Of a DNA stretch of 64,000 nt, positions 35,281 to 44,795 are shown piece after piece; position 1 is the first letter of the stretch; each line of letters begins with the position of its first letter. Origin of the DNA: Salinispora pacifica CNR114 (GTDB lineage Bacteria > Actinomycetota > Actinomycetes > Mycobacteriales > Micromonosporaceae); assembly GCF_000514775.1 (NCBI RefSeq), contig NZ_AZWO01000027.1, positions 1 through 64,000 of the forward strand. The letters run 5' to 3'. The notes below the pieces were generated by a model. It did not search any database, was not told the origin of the DNA, and saw only the letters and a list, made by a program, of their open reading frames with translations. Both the position numbers and the translations under genes were made by a program.

Positions 35281-36344
35281 GACGACACCGCCGACTCCCG
35301 CAGCACCCGGGCGAGCAGATAGGAGAGGTACGCCTCGTCGCGGATGGTGGCGTGCAGCCGGTTGTTGGTCATGTGGAGGTATGGCGAGAGCAGGAACGTG
35401 AGGGCCTCCCCCGGGTCGGTGACGACCCGGTCGTCGCCGCTCCACGCGCTGACCGTCAGGTCGCCGGAGGCGGCCAGGGCGAGCACCTTCTCGCGGAGCT
35501 GGGCCGCGTGCTCGGCCCAGCCGCGTAGGAAGCCGGGGAGCCGCTGCGTTTCGCCCTGCCCGACGAGGGTGAGAATCTGCCGTACGCGACGGCCGAGCTC
35601 ACCAGCGACGCTGTCGTACATGCGGGTGTACTCGTCGATGCCGATGAGGTTGGTGCCGGCGAAGGCCTGGTGCCAGTAGTGGTGGTACCGGTCGAGGAAG
35701 TCCACCAGCTGCTCCCGGTCGGGCAGGAAGGTGCCGGCGTGCACCGTCATCAGCTGCGCGGCGGTGCCCAGCAGCACCGGGCGCAGGTGCAGGTTCATCG
35801 ACGAGATGGCGTGCAGCACCGTGTCGCTGGAGTGCTGGAAGTGCCACTCGGCGACCTCGATGCCCGCCGGCCCGCCGTACTTGCCGTACTCCGGTGCGTA
35901 GGGCCGGTAGCTGTATGAGTTGTTGGGGCTGAGCAGCATCTGTCCGGCCGCGTCGACCAGCTCCGCCGGCCGTCCGTCGGGGAACTCCAGCGCGAAGAGG
36001 ATGTCGTAGAGCTCCCGCAGGTAGCCGGTGCCCATCGCGTACAGCGCGGGGCGGGTGGTGAGGAACCGGCTGACCGCCGCCTCGGCACGCGCCCGCACCG
36101 CCGGCTCGTCGGCGGGGGTGCGCGGGCGCAGCCGCAGCCGCACGTGTGGCCCCTCCAGCCAGTAGTTGATGAAGAAGTGGCCGGCGAGCAGCTCCGCTTC
36201 GGTGAGCTCCCGGATGAGGGGTGCCACGCAGTCCACCAGCAACGGTTGCGGGTTGGCCGCGTAGAAGATGTGCAGCGAGATCCATTCTCCCCGCCGGTCG
36301 GCGGTCTCCTCGGCGTTGGTGGGCGCGGCGGCGGACGCGGTCAT
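35277..36344 (-). CDS. split LanB eliminase (SpaB C-terminal domain)
   Basis: 355 residues. It starts WISLHIFYAANPQPLL, has GPHVRLRLRP, YAPEYGKYGG and HMTNNRL near the end, which line up with Arg, Glu/Arg and His positions needed for glutamate elimination in NisB-type LanB enzymes; the Arg in the ERYGG motif is Lys here. It should convert glutamylated Ser/Thr to dehydroalanine/dehydrobutyrine. The same family includes the [4+2] pyridine synthases of thiopeptides; only one such protein is encoded. Overlaps its partner at 36341. Confidence 0.83.
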   Translation of the reverse strand: MTASAAAPTNAEETADRRGEWISLHIFYAANPQPLLVDCVAPLIRELTEAELLAGHFFINYWLEGPHVRLRLRPRTPADEPAVRARAEAAVSRFLTTRPALYAMGTGYLRELYDILFALEFPDGRPAELVDAAGQMLLSPNNSYSYRPYAPEYGKYGGPAGIEVAEWHFQHSSDTVLHAISSMNLHLRPVLLGTAAQLMTVHAGTFLPDREQLVDFLDRYHHYWHQAFAGTNLIGIDEYTRMYDSVAGELGRRVRQILTLVGQGETQRLPGFLRGWAEHAAQLREKVLALAASGDLTVSAWSGDDRVVTDPGEALTFLLSPYLHMTNNRLHATIRDEAYLSYLLARVLRESAVSS

Positions 36345-39103
36345 CGGCTGCTACCTCCGGATCGTGGTGCGGCGACGGTCTGCCGCGCGGGGACGCGGAA
36401 GGTCTCCACGGCCAGCTCGCTGACGTGTCCGCCGAGCGCGCTGTGGGCAGCCAGTTCGCTCGCGGCGGGCAGCAACTCACGCAGGACGACCCGGTCGTCC
36501 GGCTCAGTCAGCGCGGCGCGCAGGGCCTGCAGCGACAGCGCGCTACCGAAGTCGACGTACTGCGGCTTCGGGTTGGCCGTGCGCGGACCGGCATGGGCCG
36601 GGTAGATGGTGGCGAACGCCTGCTCGGGTAGGCCGTGCCGGGCCCGCCACCGACGCCAGGCCAGGAACGCCGCCGGGTCGGTGCCGGGGTCGCCCGCGTC
36701 GGGAAGCTCGCGGACCGGCGCCGACCAGCTTCGGCGGCTGAGCACGATGTTGCCGAGGCGCAGCCGGGGCCGGACGGTAACACCGTCGCTGGTTGTCGCC
36801 GGCACCCCGCGCCACACGTCGAGCCGCACCAGCGACGCCGACGAGAGCAGCAGCAGGGTACGCGGGATCTGCGGCAGCGCCATCGGCACCAGGTAGCCCA
36901 GGTACACGGCGACGACCTCCTTGTCGAGGCGGGTCGAGCGCAGAACAACCCGGTCGGTCTCCGGATCGTGGGCCAGGTAGAGGTCGTCGAGGGTGAGCTG
37001 CCGGTCGGCCGGGACGCTGCTGCTTTCGCCGGGGCACACGATCACGTGGTCGGTGAGGCGGGCGTGCAGGTTCAGGTTGGTGGTGGCCGCTCCCCCGGTC
37101 AGCTCGGCGAAGACCACGCCCGGCGGGGTGAGCTCCGTCGTCTGGGCACGTAGCCGCTCGGCGAGGGTCGGGGTGTCGGCGTCGAAGCAGTGGGTGAACC
37201 GGCTGAACGGGAAGGAGAGTCCACCGAAGGACTGGTTGAGCACCAGCAGCGGGTCGGGCTCACGGAGGGCCAGCTGGACGAAGTGCCCCATCGGGTGGAC
37301 CTGGTGGGCGGTGGCGCCGAGCAGCGCGCCCACCTCGTCGAACAGCTCGACGGGCAGGGACAGCTCGGGGCACCGGGGGTCGGCGTCGGCGAGCGCTGCC
37401 ACCCGCCTGGCGAAAAGCTGTCGGGCCTGGTCTAGCGCGGACATCTCGGGCCGGCCCAGCCAGTTCTCCTCCGGCGTGTAGCTACCGTCCGCGGCGAACG
37501 GGCGGCGCCCCGCCGTGTACGAGGAGTACTGGTCGTAGAGGTCGTCGTGGAAGTCCTCGACCAGCCGCAGCAGGTCGTCGCAGCGGCCGCCGACGCCGAA
37601 CCGGGCCAGAAAGAAGCCGTGGAACATGATCCGGTGCGGCAGGTTCTGGTCGAAGGCGGGCAGGATCCGCTCCACGGCGGCGAGGTTCGCGCCGACCAAC
37701 CGCTGCCAGGGTGGGGCCGCGATGGCGACCGGTTCACCGGCCACCCGGCTGTCCTCGTACAGCAGCGTCTGCGGCAGGGTCGGGTTCTCCTCGCCGAGGG
37801 TACGCATCACCGCGCGTACCGCGGCCCGCAGTCGGTGCCGCAGGTCCCGACGCCGGCCGAGGTCGCCCTGCCGGTAGGCGTCAACAAGCTGCATGATCTC
37901 GTGGAGTTGGTTGACGAGCTGTCCGGCCCACGGCCGGTCCAGGTGCCCCAGCGAGTCGGCGAGGGCCCGGATCGGGTCGGTGGCGTGCACGTCGGTGTCG
38001 AGGCCGACCAGCCGCAGCATTCCCAACTCCAGCAGCGTCGACAGGTAGGTCTCGCCATCGGGCCGGTCGGCACCGGTGTCCCGGCAGAGCCGATCCACCA
38101 GCTCGGCACAGCGCATCGTGCCGCGCTGCTGCAACAGGGCGGTGAGCCCGTCCAGGACGCCGCTGCGGCGGAGGAAGAAGAGACCGTCGCGGACCGAGTC
38201 GAAGCTGACCGTGGCGCTGTCGTCGCCAGCGGTGACCCAGTGCCGCACATAGCGGATCCGGTCCGCGTCCCGGCGCCACCCCGGGCTCAGCTCCACCATC
38301 AGGTCGCCGCGCCGCCGCGGGTCGGCGATGACCAACTCGGCGAGCCGGGCGACCAGGACGACGTTGAGGCGTACGTGCTGGTGCCACTGCTCGTTGACGG
38401 GGAACTGGAGCTGCGACCCGGTGTCGGTGAAACGGCCTAGGGCGACCGCGGTGAAGGTGCTGAACGGGCTGGTCTTGCCGGCGGTGCGGTACAGGTAGGA
38501 CAGCAGCGAGCGCTCGACCCGGCGGGTCCGCTTGTTCGCCGGCCGGGTCAGCTCCGGTGTGCTCCCGGCGGCGAGCTGTTCATCGAGGGTCGGTGAGGCG
38601 AGTTGGAGCCCGCCGCGCAGGCGTGGCTCGTCGGCCAGCCGCCACAGCTCGGCCCGGGCCTGGGCGACATCAGCGGCGAGGATCGCGCTGCCCTCGGCCT
38701 GGTGCCGGGCGAGCTGCGTGCGTCGCCGGAGCCAGCGCTGGACGACCGGCAGGGCCGCCGGTCGGGTCTGCTCGACCGCGGCGAGCGCCGGCCCGGGCGC
38801 GGCCGGCAGGGCGTTGTTGAAGACCTGTCGACGCAGCGTCAGCAGCCGTCGGCGGACCGACTCGTCCTCATTGTCACTGACCAGCTCATACAGGAGTTGG
38901 CCGAGCTGCGCCCCGTCGGTACGGAGCTGACGCTCCAGGGCCAGCGCCTCGTCGGCCCAGGTGCGGGCTGCCGGGGAACGGAGCAAATCGACCGTCGACA
39001 GGGGAAGGCCGGCGATCCGGGCGGTGAAGTACGCACCGGTACGCCAGCCGGCGGGGGCGATCACGTCCGGTAGCGGGCCCGGCGCTGGCACGGCCTGCCT
39101 CAC
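36341..39103 (-). CDS. split LanB glutamylation protein
   Basis: 920 residues in the lantibiotic dehydratase N-terminal family. Conserved RRVERSLLSYLYRTAGKTSPFSTFTAVALG near residue 205-235 (cited as region), later AELTGGAATTNLNL and HDPETDRVVLRSTR. It uses glutamyl-tRNA(Glu) to glutamylate Ser/Thr side chains of the precursor, preparing them for the eliminase encoded by the overlapping next gene. The size and the separate eliminase are typical for thiopeptides and goadsporin rather than lanthipeptides. No LanC cyclase is present. Confidence 0.87.
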   Translation of the reverse strand: MRQAVPAPGPLPDVIAPAGWRTGAYFTARIAGLPLSTVDLLRSPAARTWADEALALERQLRTDGAQLGQLLYELVSDNEDESVRRRLLTLRRQVFNNALPAAPGPALAAVEQTRPAALPVVQRWLRRRTQLARHQAEGSAILAADVAQARAELWRLADEPRLRGGLQLASPTLDEQLAAGSTPELTRPANKRTRRVERSLLSYLYRTAGKTSPFSTFTAVALGRFTDTGSQLQFPVNEQWHQHVRLNVVLVARLAELVIADPRRRGDLMVELSPGWRRDADRIRYVRHWVTAGDDSATVSFDSVRDGLFFLRRSGVLDGLTALLQQRGTMRCAELVDRLCRDTGADRPDGETYLSTLLELGMLRLVGLDTDVHATDPIRALADSLGHLDRPWAGQLVNQLHEIMQLVDAYRQGDLGRRRDLRHRLRAAVRAVMRTLGEENPTLPQTLLYEDSRVAGEPVAIAAPPWQRLVGANLAAVERILPAFDQNLPHRIMFHGFFLARFGVGGRCDDLLRLVEDFHDDLYDQYSSYTAGRRPFAADGSYTPEENWLGRPEMSALDQARQLFARRVAALADADPRCPELSLPVELFDEVGALLGATAHQVHPMGHFVQLALREPDPLLVLNQSFGGLSFPFSRFTHCFDADTPTLAERLRAQTTELTPPGVVFAELTGGAATTNLNLHARLTDHVIVCPGESSSVPADRQLTLDDLYLAHDPETDRVVLRSTRLDKEVVAVYLGYLVPMALPQIPRTLLLLSSASLVRLDVWRGVPATTSDGVTVRPRLRLGNIVLSRRSWSAPVRELPDAGDPGTDPAAFLAWRRWRARHGLPEQAFATIYPAHAGPRTANPKPQYVDFGSALSLQALRAALTEPDDRVVLRELLPAASELAAHSALGGHVSELAVETFRVPARQTVAAPRSGGSSR

Positions 39104-40722
39104 CGCAGCTCGTATCGGTAGTTGCCGAGCTGCCCGCGTTCCTCGCCGGCGAGCATGATGAGCAGCGGGAACTCGTCGCTGCCGGTGAGTCCCAGCTCCT
39201 TGACGTAGGAGACGCCGTCGAAGCCCAGCGCTACTCCCGCGCCGAGACCAAGCGCGGCGGCGACGGTGTAGAAGGTCTGGGCCATCGCGCCGACGGTGGC
39301 GTTGGCGAGGTTGTAGCCCCGGTCGCCGGTGGCGTCGAGCACCGCGTGCGTCCGCACCGTCGCGACGAGGACGACCGCTGCCTGCTCCAGGTTGTAGTTG
39401 GCCAGGGTGTAGTTGCGTTGCAGGAACGCGCCGGGTGGGCCGCTGCTGAGGGAGACCAGGCTGTGCTCCTGCCGATCGTAGGCGTACCCCCCGGCGGGCA
39501 CGGCGGCCACGGCGTTGACGAAGGCGTAGATCCGGGCCAGCGGACGGTCGGTCGGACCGTCGATCTCGGATGGCACGGTGCTGGCGGCGGTGGCCTTCAG
39601 CAGCGCGGCGAGGTGTGCCGCCGCCATGGGGCGGCTCCGTAGAAACCGGCCGAAGCTACTGCGGCGGGCGGTGAGGGCGGCCGCCACGGGCAGCGTCAGC
39701 GGCGCGGCGGCGGGCAGTGGCCGGCGGGTTCCGCCCGGCGGCGCCGGGTGGGCGGCGGCGGCAGCCAACGCCCCGGTGGCGGGCCGGTCGACCGAAGCGG
39801 CGGTGCTGCGGCTGACCCGCCGTAGGGTGTCGAAGTCGAGTAGCGTCCGCGACCGCTCCTGGTCGTGGTGCCGTACCCGGACCGTGGGCGGCTCCCCGCG
39901 ACCGGTGGTGGCGGGGGGCGTGGATGCGGGGGGCGAGGGCGCAACGGGCGTGGGCGCGGCCCAGGTCAGGGGTACGGCGGCGAAGAGCGCCTCGTCGTCG
40001 GGGGTGAGGCCGAGCAGGTCGGCGACGGCCGCCTGGTCGAACCAGAGCACGGGTCGGATCTGCCGGCCCTGGGCGCCGGCCCAGAGCCGCCACGACTGCA
40101 GCAGAGCACCCAGGTCCATGGATACCACGTGGTACGAGAAGTTGTTGTACTTGAAGGCGTTCTGCCAGTACTTCACCCCGACGATCAGAAACTGGCTGGC
40201 GGGGCGGGGTGGGGCGACCGCCGTGTTCACCCGGGCGCTGACGTCACCGCCGAGCAGCCGCTGCATCGCGTGCCGGGTGTGCGCGTAGTAGTAGACGCCC
40301 GGAGTGACTCCGGCTCCGGGCCCGGCGACCCAGTAGACGCTGCACGGGTAGAGACCTCCACCGGAGGCGGCGCCGCGGTGCCAGTTGGCGTACGCGTACG
40401 ACGGCAACACTCCCAGATCGGAGTTGGCCTGGATGCCGAGCCGCCGTCCGAGCAGCCCGTACGAGTGGTGGAGCAGGCCGGCCAGCAGCGGCAGGGTGAA
40501 CGGCTCGTCGGCGTCGCCGGGGCCCCGCAGCGCGCTGTCCAGGTCGGCGTCGGCGCTCGCCGGGGCGGGCAGCCCGAAGGCGGTCGCCTCCGGGTAGTAC
40601 TTGCCGCGGCGGGGTGCGTCGGCCCAGTTCGGCGCGAAGTCCGCCGGAGGCATCGGTTCACGGCTGCGATACAGGATCGCGGTCGCGTACGCGTGGGCGA
40701 GGCCGGGGTTTTCGGACGTCAT
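39100..40722 (-). CDS. SagB-type azoline dehydrogenase, two nitroreductase domains
   Basis: 540 residues. Domain 1 (about 1-235) has the nitroreductase-like ASGGGLYPCSVYWV; domain 2 (about 320-540) has SSFGRFLRSRPMAAAHLAALL and ATVGAMAQTFYTVAAALGLGAG. A proline-rich linker of about 60 residues separates them. Such FMN enzymes oxidise azolines to azoles in RiPP pathways. Having both halves in one chain suggests an internal pseudo-dimer. Unlike lactazole LazF there is no fused eliminase domain. Confidence 0.85.
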   Translation of the reverse strand: MTSENPGLAHAYATAILYRSREPMPPADFAPNWADAPRRGKYYPEATAFGLPAPASADADLDSALRGPGDADEPFTLPLLAGLLHHSYGLLGRRLGIQANSDLGVLPSYAYANWHRGAASGGGLYPCSVYWVAGPGAGVTPGVYYYAHTRHAMQRLLGGDVSARVNTAVAPPRPASQFLIVGVKYWQNAFKYNNFSYHVVSMDLGALLQSWRLWAGAQGRQIRPVLWFDQAAVADLLGLTPDDEALFAAVPLTWAAPTPVAPSPPASTPPATTGRGEPPTVRVRHHDQERSRTLLDFDTLRRVSRSTAASVDRPATGALAAAAAHPAPPGGTRRPLPAAAPLTLPVAAALTARRSSFGRFLRSRPMAAAHLAALLKATAASTVPSEIDGPTDRPLARIYAFVNAVAAVPAGGYAYDRQEHSLVSLSSGPPGAFLQRNYTLANYNLEQAAVVLVATVRTHAVLDATGDRGYNLANATVGAMAQTFYTVAAALGLGAGVALGFDGVSYVKELGLTGSDEFPLLIMLAGEERGQLGNYRYELR

Positions 40723-40731
40723 GGCGGCACC

Positions 40732-42618
40732 TCACGGAAACGGGTGGGGAACGGAGTGGATTTCGTCGTCGCGCAGGTCGCGGTCGAGAAGCCCGGCGGC
40801 GCGGAACGCGGTCCGCAGCCGCCGGGCGTGCGGGGCGCGCTGGCGCAGCCAGCCGAAGTCGATCGGCAGGAGTCCGGGGACCAGCACACTCACCGTCGTC
40901 AGACCCAGCTCGCGTTGCTCGGGGGTGGTCTGGTCCACGGCGATCACGTCGAAGCCCTGCGCGGTCACCTGCTTTAGGCAGTGTTCGAGGTCGTCGCGGA
41001 GGTCGGGGGTGACCGGTGGGGCGGGACGGTCTCGCTCGTACAGCTGGGTCATCGGGACCGGTGCCGTGCCGTGATCAAGCAGGAAGGCGGCGTGTCGCGC
41101 CATCTCCGGCAGGCCGTAGAGCAGCGGGTGGTCATGCAGGCCCCGCACCCGGGAGAAGTCGGTCGTCATCCGACGCAACCGGGCCTCGTCGGCGCGGGCG
41201 CGCACTCGCACCATCACCGAGTCGGTGGCGATTTCGCAGAGCGCCGCGGTGATCGCGGCCTGCGGGTCGAGGCTCGCCCCGCCACCGAAGGCGAGGGTAC
41301 CGAGACCGCCGTCCTGGCGGACGGCCACCGCGGTCACCACCGGAATGTCGAAGGTGATCCGGGTGTCGAAGAACCGGGCCCGATAGCCATACATCGCCAG
41401 CCGGTCCACCATCATCCGGGCCCGTGGCCGGTCGATGCTGGCCGGGTCGAGCTCCGGTAGGGACCGGCCGCCGTACCACGCCAGCAGGAAGGCATCCCGC
41501 TCGATCGCCTCCATCAGGCCGTGGTAGATCGCCTCCACCATGGAGCCACCGGAGGCGCAGCCGTTCGAGGTCTCCTGGACGAAGCGCTCCTCGACACTCG
41601 CCGCGTGGTAGTAGGCGAGCACCTCCGGCACCAGCAGCGTGCGCTGGTCCCGCAGGGACCAGCCCCACACCCACGTGATGGGCCGGTCCACGTCGAACCG
41701 GTGCAGGTACGCAGTGGCCTGGTAGAAGGCGTCGGGGTAGAGCCCACACTCGCGTGGGTCCAGGGCGTCGTCGCCCAACTCCCGCAGGGTCGCGGTGACC
41801 GCGGTGCGCTTGCCCCGCGGGCGCAGGCCGGCGGCGCGTTCCATTCCCTCCAGCACCGCGATCCGGGCGCTACTCCGGTAACCGTCGGCGTGCCCACCGT
41901 AGAGCGTCTCCCGTAGGAAGCGGCCACAGCGCAGGGTGAACGAGCCGACCGCCGGGGAGGTGGAGAGCGAGGTGACGTCCTGCCACAGGCCGCCACCGAG
42001 CGCCCCGCACACCGGGTTGGCGAAGGCCGCGACGTTCAGCGGGTAGTCGTCCAGGTGCCGGCCACGAAACGAGTCCGCCGCCGATTTCGGGGTGGCCGGC
42101 AGCTCGATCGCCGCCAGCTCCGGAGCGTCGGCGACCATCGTGCCGCAGCCCGGGCACTCGGGGTCGGGCAGCAGTGGCACCTGCTGCACCCGCAGGGTCG
42201 ACAGGTCGACCTGAAACACCGTGCTCGGCGTCCCCGTGCTGGCCGATCCGGTGTCGGCGGTGCCACGCGCCGCGATCAGCGCATGCAGGAAGTCCGCGAC
42301 GAGCGGGGTCGCGTACGGCCAGGGACCCACCGCGGCCGTGTCACCGCCCAGCTCCACCGCGTCACGCAGGTCGCGGTGGCGCACCGCCTGCCAGCGCCGC
42401 GCGAGGCAGGTCGCACAGGCAGCCGCCGGCCGCACCGGTGCGATCAGCGCCAACTGCCCGTAGAGCAGCACCCGCGGCCCGCGTTCCGGGCGAACGGTCG
42501 CGCGGAACTCGTCCCGCACCCCCAGCGCGACCACCTCCGCGTCGCAGCCCCGCTCGGCGAGCAGCCGGGTCAGGCCGGCACAGACCAGGTCATCGGTCCC
42601 GGCCGCACCGTCGCTCAC
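40732..42618 (-). CDS. YcaO cyclodehydratase, copy 2, of the azole RiPP operon
   Basis: 628 residues from a GTG overlapping the E1 gene stop (GTGA); the much longer frame upstream is a shadow. Layout as in copy 1: N-terminal domain with CATC and CPGC pairs, then the YcaO domain (VQETSNGCASGGSMVEAIYHGLMEAIERDAFLLAWYGG region near 400-440) and the same PHPFP end. It is directly downstream of the leader-binding protein gene and is likely the principal cyclodehydratase. Copy 1 may act on other residues. Confidence 0.87.
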   Translation of the reverse strand: MSDGAAGTDDLVCAGLTRLLAERGCDAEVVALGVRDEFRATVRPERGPRVLLYGQLALIAPVRPAAACATCLARRWQAVRHRDLRDAVELGGDTAAVGPWPYATPLVADFLHALIAARGTADTGSASTGTPSTVFQVDLSTLRVQQVPLLPDPECPGCGTMVADAPELAAIELPATPKSAADSFRGRHLDDYPLNVAAFANPVCGALGGGLWQDVTSLSTSPAVGSFTLRCGRFLRETLYGGHADGYRSSARIAVLEGMERAAGLRPRGKRTAVTATLRELGDDALDPRECGLYPDAFYQATAYLHRFDVDRPITWVWGWSLRDQRTLLVPEVLAYYHAASVEERFVQETSNGCASGGSMVEAIYHGLMEAIERDAFLLAWYGGRSLPELDPASIDRPRARMMVDRLAMYGYRARFFDTRITFDIPVVTAVAVRQDGGLGTLAFGGGASLDPQAAITAALCEIATDSVMVRVRARADEARLRRMTTDFSRVRGLHDHPLLYGLPEMARHAAFLLDHGTAPVPMTQLYERDRPAPPVTPDLRDDLEHCLKQVTAQGFDVIAVDQTTPEQRELGLTTVSVLVPGLLPIDFGWLRQRAPHARRLRTAFRAAGLLDRDLRDDEIHSVPHPFP

Positions 42619-44795
42619 CGGTCGCCTCCGGCGGCCAGCAGCACCCGGACCGCCACCAGCCCGCCCGTGGCCAGGTCCGCCCCACCGACGGGTGCCACCA
42701 GCACGTCGTAGCCGAGCTCCGGTAGCCGCTGGAGTACGTCGGCCCAGCGGTGAACCACCCCAGCGGCGTCCACCTCGCCGTGCACCGGCACCGTGCCGGC
42801 GTCGAAGTCCACCAGCACCGGGTCGCCGGTGTCCGGTACGACCTCGGGGTCCTGCGCCCGTAGTTGGGCCTGACCGAGCACGTCGCGTAGCGCCGCCGCG
42901 GCCGCCGCCGTCCAGTCCGGATCGGCGGCGAGTGCGTACGTCCATTGGCCGCGGCTGGGGTCGAAGGAGCGGGCCAGCAGCACCGCCACTCCGGTGTCGC
43001 GCTGTCCGCCGAGGTCGAGCAGGTCCATGGTGATGCCCAGGTTCGCCGTCGACCTGGTGAGAAAGAGCAGCTCGGGGGTGCCGCCGATGGTCGCAGAGCG
43101 AACCTTTTGGACGGTCTCCTGGCCAAGGATGACCTGTCGTAGCCGCTGTCCGGCGAGCGCCGAGGCGAGGCCCGCCCGGACGGCCTCGGTGAGGTCCTCG
43201 CCCGATCCCCCGCCGGCGTTGGTCGGTTCGGCACCGTGTCCGCGGTTGGCCGCCCCAAACGGCTCCAGCACGGACGTCGGCACCGCCACCGCCTCGCGGG
43301 TGAACAGCGACCGGGCGGTGGCCCACGCGTCCGGCTCGGCGGCATCCCAGCCCGAGGCGAGGCCGAGCCGGGTGGCATCGATCCGCGGGAGGTCGTGGGA
43401 GGCGGGGACGGCGGCCGCGATCCTGCTGGTGTTGACGACGGCCGCGACCCGCAGTGCCCGCAGCCGGGCGGCCGCGACGTGGTGGAGATCGAACGCGGCC
43501 ACCGTACGACGCTGGCCGCCGCCGTCGGTGAACTCGACCGCGCCGACCTTGACCGGGGTCTGGTCCCAACGCTCGTCGTCGTAGCGGCGAAACACCCCCA
43601 GATGTGGCTGGAGCAGCGGCTGGTGGGCCTGGAGCCGGGCGAGCGCTTCCTCGGCCTCGGCGGCCGGGTCGGCCCCGGGCCCGGTCTCGACAGGTGCGTC
43701 GTCCAGCCCACCGGTGAACCAGGCCGGTTCGGGCGGGACCGGCCGGCAGAAGGCGCACCGGGGGTGCGGGAGCAGTCGCTCGGTCAGCACGTCGAGTGCG
43801 GCGAGGTGCTGCACGATCACACTCCCGTCGGTTTCGGCGGGCAGCGCGCCGGTGGTCAGCCGGAACACCTCGTACGCCAGCAGATTGCCGATCATCGCCG
43901 CGAGGGGGCCGTCCGGCTCGGCGGCGGCTGGCGCGGCCCCGGACGGCAACGCCGCCGCCTGCCACACCCGCCCGGCGCCACCGGTCTCGTCGTTGTCGGC
44001 GAGCCGCAGCATGACGCAGCACCAGCATCCGGTCCGGCCAACACCCTGGACCGGGCCGACCAGCATCCGCCCGCCGGCGACCCAGGCGGGCAGCAGGAGC
44101 CGGCCGGGGGGAATTCCGGCCGCGAGTAGCCGCAGCGTGTCGCGGGGCGCGTCGTCCCCGGCGGCCACGACCACGATCTCCGCCGCGGCCAGCTCGGACC
44201 AGCCGACCTCGGCACCCGGGTCGGGTAGCGGCACGGCGGTCGCGGCGCAGCCGGAGGCGCTCAGCGCAGCCAGCTCCGGGGTGAGCCGCCGGACGACCGC
44301 CGGCGAGCTGGTCACCGTGGCGGCGCCGTTGCGCAGCAGCCCGGTGGCGCAGGCGGTGGCGACCGGACCGGCGCCCAGTACCGCGACCGAGGTGTTCCGG
44401 AAGGTGGCGAAGCGTTGCGGCGCCCGGTCGGTGTAGTGGTCGAGATAGGCGATCTGGGTGGCGAAGTGCGTGGCCACCGCCGAGCCCAGCATCGTGGTCG
44501 GGTCGACCTCGGCCTCGGGGACGTCCCGGGCGAAGCCGCGCGCGTAGAGAGCGGTCACCAGCTCACCGATCAGGGCCCGCTGTCCAGCGGGCAGTCGGGC
44601 ACAGATGTCCGCGACCTGATGCCGCCCGTTCAGGTGCGGGACGAGCAACGATGCCAGCCGGTACGCGGTGGCGGAGGAGAGCCGGAAGCCGCTGGTGGCG
44701 TTGTGGAACACCACTCCGTCCTCGGTCCGGGTGAACAGCACGTCATGGCGCACCCGGGGTCGGGTCTGCGCCACCGTGTCGTATGCAGTGCTCAT
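42615..44795 (-). CDS. ThiF/E1-like leader-peptide-binding protein (F or C protein)
   Basis: 726 residues. N-terminal about 90 residues resemble an RRE winged helix (VVFHNATSGFRLSSATAYRLASLL); then a ThiF-like Rossmann domain with VAVLGAGPVATACATGLLR and Cys pairs (CWCC, CAFC) that likely bind zinc; the last third has a YcaO-like but probably inactive region (LAGQRLRQVILGQETVQKVR). This matches ocin-ThiF-type partners of YcaO proteins. It should bind the precursor leader and present it to the cyclodehydratase. Overlaps SARP at 44792 and YcaO at 42615. Confidence 0.82.
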   Translation of the reverse strand: MSTAYDTVAQTRPRVRHDVLFTRTEDGVVFHNATSGFRLSSATAYRLASLLVPHLNGRHQVADICARLPAGQRALIGELVTALYARGFARDVPEAEVDPTTMLGSAVATHFATQIAYLDHYTDRAPQRFATFRNTSVAVLGAGPVATACATGLLRNGAATVTSSPAVVRRLTPELAALSASGCAATAVPLPDPGAEVGWSELAAAEIVVVAAGDDAPRDTLRLLAAGIPPGRLLLPAWVAGGRMLVGPVQGVGRTGCWCCVMLRLADNDETGGAGRVWQAAALPSGAAPAAAEPDGPLAAMIGNLLAYEVFRLTTGALPAETDGSVIVQHLAALDVLTERLLPHPRCAFCRPVPPEPAWFTGGLDDAPVETGPGADPAAEAEEALARLQAHQPLLQPHLGVFRRYDDERWDQTPVKVGAVEFTDGGGQRRTVAAFDLHHVAAARLRALRVAAVVNTSRIAAAVPASHDLPRIDATRLGLASGWDAAEPDAWATARSLFTREAVAVPTSVLEPFGAANRGHGAEPTNAGGGSGEDLTEAVRAGLASALAGQRLRQVILGQETVQKVRSATIGGTPELLFLTRSTANLGITMDLLDLGGQRDTGVAVLLARSFDPSRGQWTYALAADPDWTAAAAAALRDVLGQAQLRAQDPEVVPDTGDPVLVDFDAGTVPVHGEVDAAGVVHRWADVLQRLPELGYDVLVAPVGGADLATGGLVAVRVLLAAGGDR

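Noticed and set aside
36341..39103. Lanthipeptide cluster
   Set aside because: LanB is split and there is no LanC cyclase; YcaO, E1-like and SagB-type genes point to an azole peptide.
40732..44028. 1098-codon version of the second YcaO protein
   Set aside because: The first about 470 codons are an out-of-frame shadow of the E1-like gene; the GTG at 42618 overlapping its stop is the natural start.
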